Shown: positions 19,811-27,961 of the stretch, piece by piece | Layout of the letters: each line of letters begins with the position of its first letter | How positions within the stretch are numbered: the first letter of the stretch is position 1 | Assembly (NCBI RefSeq): GCF_021325795.1 | Contig: NZ_JAHPZX010000010.1 | Coordinates: 124,001-188,000, forward strand | Direction: 5' to 3' | Origin: Bordetella sp. LUAb4 | GTDB lineage: Bacteria; Pseudomonadota; Gammaproteobacteria; Burkholderiales; Burkholderiaceae_B | DNA length: 64,000 nt | Made by a program: the position numbers and the translations under genes | Notes under the pieces: model-generated | Databases searched by the model: none | Told to the model about the DNA's origin: nothing | Seen by the model: the letters and a program-made list of their open reading frames with translations, nothing else

Positions 19811-19830
19811 CCCGGGGCGCTTGCCCCGGG
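19811..19830. other. GC hairpin between the dctP-like and ilvD-like genes
   Basis: A perfect eight-pair stem CCCGGGGC / GCCCCGGG around a GCTT loop, with no T-tract. It lies in the 98-base gap after the solute-binding-protein gene. Such hairpins often protect the binding-protein mRNA so that it exceeds the downstream enzyme message. Confidence 0.5.
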
Positions 19831-19866
19831 TTCCCGCGTTTCAACATTATTCAATGCTTCAACGCT

Positions 19867-20886
19867 TCAGCCTTTGCGCGCTTTGTTGATTTCGTCCTGC
19901 AACTGCTTGACCAGCTCCGGGCCGAGTTCCTGAGTGTATTTATCCACCACCGGCTGCGACTTTTCGCGCAAGCGCTGCAGCTCTTCCGGCGAGACCGTAT
20001 TGATCTTCATACCAGCCTCTTTCAGCACATTCATCGACTTGGCCGAATCGGCACGGCTGTCCTTGCGCTCGAAGTCGCGCGACGATGCAGCGGCCTGGCG
20101 GATCAGCTTCTGCTCGTCGGCGGACAAGGTGTTCCACCATTTCTTCGATGCCAGCAGGACCCACGGCGTATAGACGTGCCGCGTCATGCTCAGGTAAGGC
20201 TGCACTTCATAGAATTTGCTGCTCTGGATGGTAGTGACAGGGTTCTCCTGGCCATCCACCGTGCGCGTCTCCAGCGCCGTGAACAACTCCGAGAACGGCA
20301 TGGGCACCGCGTTGGCGCCCAGTGCGCCGAACACCCCCAGTGCTATCTTGTTTTGCATCACCCGCAGCTTGATGCCGTCCAGGTCCTCCGCCTTCACGAT
20401 GGGGCGCTTGGAGTTCGTCACGTTGCGAAAACCGTTTTCCCAATACACCAGGCCGACCAGGCCCTTGTCATCCAGCATCTTCAGCAGCTTCTCGCCGAAA
20501 GGTCCGTCGAGCACCGCGTCCGCTTCTTTGTCGTCATTGAACAGGAACGGCAGGTCGTAGATGCCGAATTCCTTCACCATGGTGGCCAGCGGCGCCGTGG
20601 ACCCGACCATCATCTCCTGCGCACCGCCCACCAGTGCCGCCTGCATCTGCTCGTCGGATCCCAGGTTGGCCGAGCCGTAGGTGCGCATTTTCAGCTTGCC
20701 GCCACTGATCTTGCCCAGCTCCTCGGCCAGGTAACGGGCCGCGCGACCCTGTACGCTTTCGTCGTTCAGGCCGTAGCCGAAGCGAATGATGCGGGTCTTT
20801 ATTTCCTGGGCATGGGCCAGGCTGGCCACACTGCAGGCCGATATCGCCGCCAGCGCGACGATCAGTTTTTTCGTGCGAGTGAACAT
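19867..20886 (-). CDS. TRAP transporter periplasmic solute-binding protein (DctP family)
   Basis: 339 residues starting at ATG 20886 (MFTRTKK) with a GGAGACTC site just upstream; the longer open frame above it is only an out-of-frame reading of the permease gene. A classic Sec signal (KKLIVALAAISACSVASLAHA) precedes the mature domain. Family features include IRFGYGLNDES, YGSANLGSD, the conserved carboxylate-contacting arginine in GIKLRVMQN, and TVDGQENPVTTI. It captures an organic acid in the periplasm for the DctQ/DctM permease encoded upstream in the same operon. The pairing with an aldonate-type dehydratase suggests a sugar acid as ligand. Confidence 0.9.
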   Translation of the reverse strand: MFTRTKKLIVALAAISACSVASLAHAQEIKTRIIRFGYGLNDESVQGRAARYLAEELGKISGGKLKMRTYGSANLGSDEQMQAALVGGAQEMMVGSTAPLATMVKEFGIYDLPFLFNDDKEADAVLDGPFGEKLLKMLDDKGLVGLVYWENGFRNVTNSKRPIVKAEDLDGIKLRVMQNKIALGVFGALGANAVPMPFSELFTALETRTVDGQENPVTTIQSSKFYEVQPYLSMTRHVYTPWVLLASKKWWNTLSADEQKLIRQAAASSRDFERKDSRADSAKSMNVLKEAGMKINTVSPEELQRLREKSQPVVDKYTQELGPELVKQLQDEINKARKG

Positions 20887-20945
20887 GTTGAGTCTCCTCA
20901 GGGTTACCTTGATGGTTATCGCGCTACGGGTTGCTGCAACACAAA

Positions 20946-22232
20946 CTAGTGGATCCACTTCGCGGGGACGGTGATCAGCTCGGGAAAAATCACCATCAGC
21001 ACCAGCAGCAGGGTGTACGCGACGACATAGCGCCAGGCGCCACGGATGATGGTTTCCATGCGGATCCGCGCCACGCTGGCAACGACGTTCAATACCGTGC
21101 CGACCGGGGGCGTGAGCAATCCCACGCACCCGACCATGACGAACATGACCCCGAAGTAGACCGGATCGATACCCGCTTTCGTGATCACTGGCATCAGTAC
21201 CGGGGCCAGGATCAGGATCGTTGGCGTCAGGTCCATGGCGGTCCCCACCAGGGTAAGGAGGATCAGCAGCGCGAACATCAGCCACTTCGGATGGTCGAGA
21301 AAGGGCGCCAGCAATGCGACCAGGTCCTGCGGCATGTCCGCCAACGTGATCATGTACGAGGACACCATCGCGGCCGCGACCAGGAACATGACGATGGCGG
21401 TGGTATTCGCGGCACGCAAGAAGAGCGGCCCCAGGTCCTTGAAGCGGATTTCCCGATAGACGAACAGGCTGATCAACAGCGCATACACGGCCGCCACCAC
21501 GGCCGCTTCGGTCGGCGTAAAGATACCGCCGCGCAAGCCGCCGATGATGATGACCGGCAGGAACAGCGCCCAGATGGATTCGCGTAGCGCCCGCAAGCGG
21601 GCCGACCACGGCTGCCTGGGTGTCGGCGCGACACGCGCGCCGCCGCTGCGCCGCGAGGTCCACGTCCACACGGCGATCAGTGTCAGCGCCATCAGCAAGC
21701 CGGGCGCGATGCCGGCAAAGAAAAGCTTGGTGATCGATACGTTGGTCGCCACGCCGTAGATGATGAAGGAGATGGACGGCGGGATGATGGGAGCGATGAT
21801 GCCGCCGGCGGCAATCAGGCCGGCCGAGTCGCCTGCCTCATAGCCCTTTTCGCGCAGCATGGGTATCAAAAGCGAACCCAGCGCGGCGGCGTCGGCTACG
21901 GCCGAACCGGACAGCGCGGCCAGCAGGACGCTGGCGAAGATCGCCACGTAGCCCAGGCCGCCCCGGATATGGCCGACGAACATCGACGCAAGGTTCACGA
22001 TGCGGCGCGATATCCCACCTTCATTCATCAATTCGCCGGCGAGCATGAACAGCGGAACAGCCATCAGCGTGAAACTGTTGGCACCGGAAAGCATGTTCTG
22101 CGCAATGATCTGGGGATCGACGAAATCGAGCTGGAACATCATCGGCACTGCGCTGATGATCAGGGCGAATGCGATAGGCATGCCCAAGGCGAGCAGGCCT
22201 AGCAAGACAATCAGAAAGACGGAAAGAATCAT
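20946..22232 (-). CDS. TRAP transporter large permease subunit (DctM family)
   Basis: 428 residues with about twelve hydrophobic segments across the whole length. DctM landmarks are visible: LGMPIAFAL near the start, GLGYVAIFASVLLAALSGSA, PPSISFIIYG, FTPTEAAVVAAVYAL, and DLTPTILILAPVLMP. This subunit carries the sodium-coupled substrate path in the inner membrane. It lies between dctQ and dctP homologues in the order Q-M-P, on the same strand, and all should be transcribed from the palindrome-bearing region near 22923. Confidence 0.92.
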   Translation of the reverse strand: MILSVFLIVLLGLLALGMPIAFALIISAVPMMFQLDFVDPQIIAQNMLSGANSFTLMAVPLFMLAGELMNEGGISRRIVNLASMFVGHIRGGLGYVAIFASVLLAALSGSAVADAAALGSLLIPMLREKGYEAGDSAGLIAAGGIIAPIIPPSISFIIYGVATNVSITKLFFAGIAPGLLMALTLIAVWTWTSRRSGGARVAPTPRQPWSARLRALRESIWALFLPVIIIGGLRGGIFTPTEAAVVAAVYALLISLFVYREIRFKDLGPLFLRAANTTAIVMFLVAAAMVSSYMITLADMPQDLVALLAPFLDHPKWLMFALLILLTLVGTAMDLTPTILILAPVLMPVITKAGIDPVYFGVMFVMVGCVGLLTPPVGTVLNVVASVARIRMETIIRGAWRYVVAYTLLLVLMVIFPELITVPAKWIH

Positions 22233-22335
22233 GGCGTCCGGGGATGATGACTGGCGAAAGGCTGCTTACGGCTGCCCGTACGCAGGGTTGCGGCAATGCC
22301 GCGCACGAAAGAGGAAGGCGCTCCTGGGCCCGGGT

Positions 22336-22878
22336 TCAACTGAGCGGGTCGGTGGCGCTGGCATCCAGTGGCGGCTCGGCGCCCCCCAGCGTCAATACGA
22401 TGTCGGCCAGCGTCAGCAGGGCCATGGCAATGGCGGCATACAGGCAGGCCAGGTCGAAGAGACCCGCCGGCAGTCCGGTTACGGGAAGCTGCGTACCCAT
22501 GCCGATCTGGGTCTGCGCCCAACTGCCCTTTATCCACATGCAGAGCACCGCCAGGATCAGCGCCTGGCAGAACAGATGTGAGATACGGCGGGAGGCGCGG
22601 CCGAAACGCTCGACCAGCATGGTCACGCCCATGTGGGTGTGCGTTCGTGTCGCCAGCACGGAGCCGATGAAGATCAGCCACACGAAGGCCAGCCGCGACA
22701 CTTCGTCGGAAATGTTGATGCCCGAATTGAACAGGTAACGCAGCGCGACGTTGCCGAACAGCAGTACGACCATGGTGACCAGACAGGCCACCATCAGCCA
22801 GCTCTGGATGCGGAAAACCAGAGCGAGCGCGCGGTCGAACGCGCGCGGGGCCGGGCCCGGCGGAGGAAATGTTTGCAT
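22336..22878 (-). CDS. TRAP transporter small permease subunit (DctQ family)
   Basis: 180 residues from ATG 22878 (MQTFPPPG), preceded by a GGGAGACAA stretch; the longer upstream frame runs back through the operator and is not coding. Four membrane spans are visible, with the conserved family segment SRLAFVWLIFIGSVLATRTHTHMGV between spans two and three (family hallmark of an aromatic/E-x-R-L type helix). DctQ is the accessory membrane subunit that pairs with DctM. It is the first gene of the operon. The 103-base gap to dctM holds nothing I recognise. Confidence 0.88.
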   Translation of the reverse strand: MQTFPPPGPAPRAFDRALALVFRIQSWLMVACLVTMVVLLFGNVALRYLFNSGINISDEVSRLAFVWLIFIGSVLATRTHTHMGVTMLVERFGRASRRISHLFCQALILAVLCMWIKGSWAQTQIGMGTQLPVTGLPAGLFDLACLYAAIAMALLTLADIVLTLGGAEPPLDASATDPLS

Positions 22879-22922
22879 CGTTGTCTCCCTGCGTTTTTTT
22901 GGCTTTTCTCGACGCGAGGAGG

Positions 22923-22938
22923 ATGGTAGCGCTACCAT
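22923..22938. promoter_or_regulatory. LacI-type operator palindrome
   Basis: A perfect 16-base palindrome, ATGGTAGCGCTACCAT, centred on CG/GC as expected for LacI/GalR-family sites and similar to gluconate-repressor operators. It lies between the TRAP operon start (22878) and the divergent LacI-type gene (23019), so it can control both. Confidence 0.8.
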
Positions 22939-23018
22939 GTGGCTCTTGCCAACCCCTGCTCGGGTTTGTCCCAACATCGGCTTTGGGTCAAACTTGCCGC
23001 TTTTGCCTCTGCTCACCC

Positions 23019-24044
23019 ATGACGGTACGAAGGTCCAGGAGTTCACACCGCAACGGCGTCACGATGGCCGACGTCGCTCGTGCCGCGGGCGTCGGCGCCA
23101 TTACCGTGTCGCGCGCACTGAGTACGCCCGACAAGGTGCAGCCGGAGATGCGCGCCCGTATCAAGGATGCGTGCGATCGCCTGGGTTATGTGCCCAACCA
23201 TGCCGCCAGTGCGCTGGCGTCGGCGCGTTCACGCACCATTGTGGTGCTGATTCCATCGCTGACCAATGTGGTCTTCGTGGACATCGTGGTGGGTATGAAA
23301 GAGATATTGGACGCCCACGCCTACCACATGCATATCGGGCTGACCGGTTATTCGGCGCAAGGGGAAGAAGCCCTGCTGCGCACCTATCTGCAACACTCTC
23401 CTGATGGTTTGATCCTGACCGGCATCGATCACCGGCCGGCCACCTGGAAGCTGCTGGAGTCGCTGAAGATCCCCACGGTTCATACCATCGAGACCTTGTC
23501 CGGCGACTCGGGAATGAGCGTGGGTTTTTCGCAGTTCGACTCCGGGTATGCGGCGGGCCGCCATCTGGTGGAGCGCGGCTACCAGCATATCGGCATCATC
23601 GGCGCGCAATTGGACCCGCGTTCACTGCGCCGGTGCGAGGGATGCCGGCAAGCCTTGCGCGACGCCGATAGGTACGATCCCGAACTCGAGATCATGACGC
23701 CGACCAAATCGTCGCTTGGTCTGGGCGCCGAACTGCTTGAAGCCATGCTGCGCGATCACCCTGAATGCGATGGGCTGTTCTTTTGCAACGATGACCTTGC
23801 CCAAGGCGCGGTGTTCCAATGCGGACGCATGGGCATCGAGGTACCCGCCCGCATGGGCCTGGTGGGATTCCATGACCTGAGCGGTGCCGCGTGGACAACG
23901 CCGCCTTTGTCCACGATCGCCACGCCGCGCTACGAGATCGGCCGCTCGGCCGCTACGCTGCTCTTGAACGAACTGGAGGGACGGCCGAATCCACAACGTC
24001 ACCTGGACTTGGGGTTCCGACTCGTACAACGGGAAACCACCTGA
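23019..24044 (+). CDS. LacI/GntR-type transcriptional repressor
   Basis: 341 residues from ATG 23019. The N-terminal helix-turn-helix reads VTMADVARAAGVGAITVSRAL with a hinge YVPNHAASALASARS, followed by a periplasmic-binding-like effector domain containing VVLIPSLTNVVFVDI and GLVGFHDLSGAAW. It resembles the gluconate-regulator branch of the LacI family. The gene is divergent from the TRAP/IlvD operon, with a perfect palindromic operator between them, so it most likely represses that operon until the sugar acid or its keto-deoxy product binds. Confidence 0.9.
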   Translation: MTVRRSRSSHRNGVTMADVARAAGVGAITVSRALSTPDKVQPEMRARIKDACDRLGYVPNHAASALASARSRTIVVLIPSLTNVVFVDIVVGMKEILDAHAYHMHIGLTGYSAQGEEALLRTYLQHSPDGLILTGIDHRPATWKLLESLKIPTVHTIETLSGDSGMSVGFSQFDSGYAAGRHLVERGYQHIGIIGAQLDPRSLRRCEGCRQALRDADRYDPELEIMTPTKSSLGLGAELLEAMLRDHPECDGLFFCNDDLAQGAVFQCGRMGIEVPARMGLVGFHDLSGAAWTTPPLSTIATPRYEIGRSAATLLLNELEGRPNPQRHLDLGFRLVQRETT

Positions 24045-24102
24045 GCCTGTCCGTCCACTGGCGGCGCCTGGATCAGCGCCGTGCTGGTCTCCTTGCGCCG
24101 TG

Positions 24103-25092
24103 CTACTCGACCTTGATCCCGGCGTCGCGGATCAGCTTGCCCCACTTCGCATGTTCGCTCTGTATCACCTGTGCGAAAGCCTGCGCGGTTCCGCCCAGCG
24201 GTGCGTTGCCTTCGGCGAGCAGGCGGTCCTGAACCTCTTTGCTCGCCACCACGGCGTTGACCGCCTTGTTCACCGCAGCCACTACATTCGGCGGCAATCC
24301 GGCCGGTCCCACCAAGCCCAGCCACGTCGTCGCTTCGAAATCCGGATAGCCCTGTTCCGCAACGGTCGGTAGATCGGGCAGCCCCGGCAGACGCTGGGCG
24401 GAAGTGACCGCCAGGCCGCGGATCTTCTTGGCCTGCAACTGCGGCATCACCGAGGCCGCGCTGCCGAAGTACGTGTCCACCTGGCCACCTAGAAGATCGG
24501 TCATGGCTGGACCCGCTCCCTTGTACGGCACCTGCATCATCTGGATGCCGGCCGCGCGGATCAGCATTTCGCCAGCCAGATGACCCACCGTGCCCAAGCC
24601 GGCCTGGGCGACGGTGTACTTGCCCGGTTCGCGCTTGGCGGCCTGGACCAGGTCAGCAAGCGTCTTGAAGGGCGACTCATTGCGGACCACCAGCACGACA
24701 GGCTGTGCGCAGACTTCGACGATGGGCGTCAGGTCCTTCAAGGGATCGAAAGGCATGCTGGCATACAACGCCGGGTTGATCGCCATATTGGAGGTCTGCG
24801 CCATCGCCAGCGTATAGCCGTCGGGGCGGGCCTTCGACACCTGGTCCAGGCCGATATTGCCGGCCGCTCCAGGACGGTTGTCGACGATCACTTGCCATTT
24901 GTCCAGCACGGTCAGCTTCTCCGCCACCAGCCGGGAAACCGTATCGGTGCCACCGCCGGGCGGAAAAGGCACCACCAGCTTGATGGGTGACTTGGGCCAA
25001 TCGGCCGATTGCGCGCTGGCCCAGGCGGGCATGAGCGCGGAGGGCAGCAGCGAGGCGGCTGCCGCGGCCTGGAGGAAATGACGTCGATCCAT
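24103..25092 (-). CDS. Bug/TctC-family periplasmic solute-binding protein
   Basis: 329 residues. The signal MDRRHFLQAAAAASLLPSA carries a twin-arginine-like RRHFLQ, cleavage probably after ASAQ. The mature domain begins WPKSPIKLVVPFPPGGGTDTVSR, the family hallmark, with DNRPGAAGNIG, DGYTLAMAQTSN and a C-terminal HAKWGKLIRDAGIKVE. It binds a small carboxylate-type ligand in the periplasm. It is the last gene of the five-gene leftward operon that begins at 28978, after a 111-base gap, and the second Bug protein in that operon. Confidence 0.9.
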   Translation of the reverse strand: MDRRHFLQAAAAASLLPSALMPAWASAQSADWPKSPIKLVVPFPPGGGTDTVSRLVAEKLTVLDKWQVIVDNRPGAAGNIGLDQVSKARPDGYTLAMAQTSNMAINPALYASMPFDPLKDLTPIVEVCAQPVVLVVRNESPFKTLADLVQAAKREPGKYTVAQAGLGTVGHLAGEMLIRAAGIQMMQVPYKGAGPAMTDLLGGQVDTYFGSAASVMPQLQAKKIRGLAVTSAQRLPGLPDLPTVAEQGYPDFEATTWLGLVGPAGLPPNVVAAVNKAVNAVVASKEVQDRLLAEGNAPLGGTAQAFAQVIQSEHAKWGKLIRDAGIKVE

Positions 25093-25203
25093 GATGGGAG
25101 GTCTCCTGTTTTTATCGCTGCTGTGGTCGCTGATTTCAGCGCCGAGCTTATCGTAACGGCTGCGCCGAGGCCCGCGCGGCCTCGGTAATGAAACAATTCT
25201 TCT

Positions 25204-25944
25204 TCAAACGGGCAGGCCCTTGGCCCGCAATACCGCATCGAATCGCTCCGGATCGGCGGTCCCGCTGCGATTGGTCTCGCGTATCTTGGCCTCCTTCTCC
25301 AGATGGGCGCGCGTGCGCGCCAGGATGTCGGCGGCTTCATCGGCACGCACGGCGATCACGCCGTCGGCATCGGCCACGATGAGGTCGCCCGGCAGCACCG
25401 CCATGCCCGCGCAGGTGATCGGCACGTTGATCTCTCCCGGGCCGTCCTTGGTCGGGCCGCGATGCGTGTGGCCACGGGCCCAAATGGGCATGCCATCTTC
25501 GGCCCATTCGACCAGGTCGCGCACCGCGCCGTCGATGACCAGCCCAGCCAGCTTGCGTGCCACGCAAGTGGTGCGCATCAGTCCGCCAACCAACGCCTGA
25601 GTCAGGTCCGCGCCGCCATCGATGACCAGCACGTCACCCGGCTGCACCATCATCAAGGCCTTGTGGATCATCAGATTGTCGCCAGGGCGCACGCGCACCG
25701 TGAAGGCCGGCCCGCAGATCGTCGTATCCAGTCTGGCGTGATACTGCCTCAATCCCAAGGTGCCGACGTTGCGGCTCATGGCGTCGCCGATGGCCGCCGC
25801 GGGCAGGCCCTGGAAGCCCTGCACGATGTCGGAGGCGGGGCCAGCCGCGCGCGGATTGATGCGGTAGCCGGCAGGCCAAGACGGTTGAGCGGCGGCATTC
25901 GTCGGGGCTTGCGTTGGATCTTGCGTCGGGTTTTGCATAGTCAT
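25204..25944 (-). CDS. RraA-like protein, probable 4-hydroxy-4-methyl-2-oxoglutarate-type aldolase
   Basis: 246 residues from ATG 25944, chosen because GGAG lies four bases upstream; an in-frame GTG 21 bases earlier is possible. The domain has GDAMSRNVGTLG, VRVRPGDNLMIHKAL, VLVIDGGADLTQALVGGL and the metal-site segment LAGLVIDGAVRD. This G-G-x20-R-D pattern is that of the HMG/CHA aldolases that share the RraA fold, rather than of the RNase E inhibitor itself. Expected reaction: metal-dependent retro-aldol cleavage to pyruvate plus a second keto acid. The neighbours (lactonase-like amidohydrolase, hydroxyacid dehydrogenase, Bug proteins) favour catabolism. Confidence 0.8.
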   Translation of the reverse strand: MTMQNPTQDPTQAPTNAAAQPSWPAGYRINPRAAGPASDIVQGFQGLPAAAIGDAMSRNVGTLGLRQYHARLDTTICGPAFTVRVRPGDNLMIHKALMMVQPGDVLVIDGGADLTQALVGGLMRTTCVARKLAGLVIDGAVRDLVEWAEDGMPIWARGHTHRGPTKDGPGEINVPITCAGMAVLPGDLIVADADGVIAVRADEAADILARTRAHLEKEAKIRETNRSGTADPERFDAVLRAKGLPV

Positions 25945-25984
25945 TCGCTCCAGAAAATCTTGCACAAGGAAAATCTGCTTTGCT

Positions 25985-26980
25985 TCAAACCGGCGCCACG
26001 GCGGTTCGCGCCAGAACCTCTGCGTTCACGCAGGCGGCGGCATCGGCAGGTTCTCCACGCAACCAGCCGAGCACATTGCGCGCTGCGCCGGCCGCCATGC
26101 CTGCCAGCGCCGCCGGCGTGGACCCGCCGACGTGCGGCGTAAGCACCACGTTGCGCAGCTGCAGCAGCGGGCTGCCCGGCGGCAGGGGCTCGACCGCCAT
26201 GGTGTCCAGGCCCGCGGCATAGAGATGGCCCGCTTGCAGCGCGGACACCAGCGCGGCTTCATCCACCACTTCGCCACGCGCGGTGTTCAAGAGGATGGCG
26301 CCCTTGGGCAGGCGTGCCAGACGTTCGCCGTTCAGCAAATCGCGTGTATGGGCATTCAAAGGCACGTGCAGGCTGAGCACGTCACAATGCGGCAGCATGT
26401 CGTCAAGCGTATCCCACAGCGTGACATCGGCAACCGGGCTGGCTGTTCCGCGCAATGCCGGATCATAAGCATGCACGCGCATCCCCAGGGCCAGGCAGAC
26501 GCGCGCCACGCGCTGCCCGATCTGGCCGAAACCCACCAGGCCCAGCGTGCGGCCTTGCAGTTCAAGGCCGTCCTGCGCGCGCGACCAGCGGCCGGCACGC
26601 AGCTCGCCATCCATCCAGTTGATGCGGCGCGCGGCGGCGAACAGCAAACCCAAGGTCATTTCGGCGACGGACTGGGCATTGGCGCCGGGCGTCATGTAGA
26701 CAGGAATGCCACGTTCGGTGCAGGCAGCCACGTCGATATTGCTGACGCCAACGCCATGCTTGGAGACGACCTTCAGCGTCGGGCAGGCTGCGATGGCCTG
26801 GGCATCCAATGCCACGGTACGGGAGATGACGGCATCGATGGGCTCGCGAGCCATGATGGCGCGCACGCGCTCGACGTCATCGGCATCGGGCAGGTAGATC
26901 ACGCGCGCGCCGGCGGTCTGCAGCAGGTCGACGCCGGCTTGCGCCAATTTGGGTGCGGTAACGAAAACGGTATGAGTCAT
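25985..26980 (-). CDS. D-isomer 2-hydroxyacid dehydrogenase
   Basis: 331 residues. The NAD-binding motif is seen in LGLVGFGQIGQRVARVCLALGM, with an aspartate (AYDPAL) at the end of the next strand indicating NAD preference. The catalytic triad of the family is present: arginine in ILLNTARGEVVDE, glutamate in the later VEPLPPGSPL region, and histidine in LTPHVGGST. Such enzymes reduce 2-keto acids or oxidise D-2-hydroxy acids. It resembles SerA-type sequences but lacks an ACT domain, so a catabolic role is more likely than serine synthesis. It is nine bases from the amidohydrolase gene in the same operon. Confidence 0.88.
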   Translation of the reverse strand: MTHTVFVTAPKLAQAGVDLLQTAGARVIYLPDADDVERVRAIMAREPIDAVISRTVALDAQAIAACPTLKVVSKHGVGVSNIDVAACTERGIPVYMTPGANAQSVAEMTLGLLFAAARRINWMDGELRAGRWSRAQDGLELQGRTLGLVGFGQIGQRVARVCLALGMRVHAYDPALRGTASPVADVTLWDTLDDMLPHCDVLSLHVPLNAHTRDLLNGERLARLPKGAILLNTARGEVVDEAALVSALQAGHLYAAGLDTMAVEPLPPGSPLLQLRNVVLTPHVGGSTPAALAGMAAGAARNVLGWLRGEPADAAACVNAEVLARTAVAPV

Positions 26981-26989
26981 GAGACATTC

Positions 26990-27946
26990 TCAGGAAGAAA
27001 CGTGCATGGTGGCGGTGCTCTTGTGCTCAGAGAGGGATGGCCCGAAGCCGTAGAGCCGGCCGGGGTTGTCCCACAAGATGGCGCGACGCAGCGCGGCATC
27101 CGGTACCGCGGCGGACATCCAATCGAGCAGCGCGGCATCGTCGGGCATGGGTTCGCCGCGGCAAGCCGTAGCGGGATGCGGCCAATTCGTCCCCCACACC
27201 ATGCGATCCGCCGCGATGTCCACCAGCCGGCGCGCCAGCGCTGCCTGCGGCCGGTAAGCCGGCGCGTTTTCAGCACCGTCCAGTTCCAGGCCGGACAACT
27301 TGATCCAGGTGCGGCCCTGTGCCAGCAGCCTGGCAATGGCCGTCATGGCGGGATGTTCATCCCATCCTTTGGCGGGCAGACGTCCCATGTGATCGATCAC
27401 CAGCGGCACCGGCAGGTCCGGCAGGGACGGTGCCATGGCCGCGATGGTGTCCGCGGCGGCATGCAGTTGCACATGCCACCCCCACGCCGCGATGCGACAC
27501 GCAACCCTGGCCAGCGCGTCGGCCGCCACCGGCGTGGGACGCAGCAGGTTGAAGCGGACGCCGCGCGCACCGGCCTGATGCAGCGCCGCCAGGCCGGCTT
27601 CGTCGATGTCCGGATCGATGACCACCACCGCGCGCGCTGCCACGCCTTCCTGGTCGAAGCGCTGTACCGCATCCAACGTGCAGCGGTTGTCCAGGCCGTA
27701 GCTCGAAGGCTGGACCACGACCACGCGGGCGATCCCCAAGGCCTGCCGCAGCGGCCGATACGTAGCCACGGTGGCCGGAGGCGGATGCAGGTCCGCGCCC
27801 GGCGCGTAGGCATAGGCAGGATCATTGATATGGATATGGCAGTCGCAGACGGTCAGCGCGGGCTTGGGCGTGGCAGCGGCCAGGGGCGAGGCTGGCCCCG
27901 CTACCGGTAGCGCGAGTGACGATGCGGGCAACAGCGAAGACGCCAT
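26990..27946 (-). CDS. Amidohydrolase family 2 (pyrone-dicarboxylate lactonase / galactarolactone isomerase-like)
   Basis: 318 residues starting behind a very strong AGGAGGTAAGA site. After a hydrophobic alanine/leucine-rich N-terminus comes the metal-binding start VCDCHIHI, then VVVQPSSYG, GVRFNLLRP, the strand VIDHMGRLP and the late aspartate region MVWGTNWPHP. This arrangement matches the COG3618 branch that includes 2-pyrone-4,6-dicarboxylate lactonase (LigI) and D-galactarolactone isomerase. With an RraA-type aldolase in the same operon, a lactone or ring-cleavage product that yields a branched keto acid is a reasonable guess. The N-terminal stretch may be a signal peptide; that is not certain. 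Confidence 0.8.
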   Translation of the reverse strand: MASSLLPASSLALPVAGPASPLAAATPKPALTVCDCHIHINDPAYAYAPGADLHPPPATVATYRPLRQALGIARVVVVQPSSYGLDNRCTLDAVQRFDQEGVAARAVVVIDPDIDEAGLAALHQAGARGVRFNLLRPTPVAADALARVACRIAAWGWHVQLHAAADTIAAMAPSLPDLPVPLVIDHMGRLPAKGWDEHPAMTAIARLLAQGRTWIKLSGLELDGAENAPAYRPQAALARRLVDIAADRMVWGTNWPHPATACRGEPMPDDAALLDWMSAAVPDAALRRAILWDNPGRLYGFGPSLSEHKSTATMHVSS

Positions 27947-27961
27947 TCTTACCTCCTGCCG

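Noticed and set aside
20887-21669. Upstream extension of the TRAP binding-protein frame
   Set aside because: It reads through the dctM gene out of frame; signal peptide and ribosome-binding site fix the start at 20886.
26132-27910. 592-codon plus-strand frame across the dehydrogenase and amidohydrolase genes
   Set aside because: Antisense to two genes with intact catalytic motifs; histidine/arginine/glutamine-rich product typical of GC-driven shadows.
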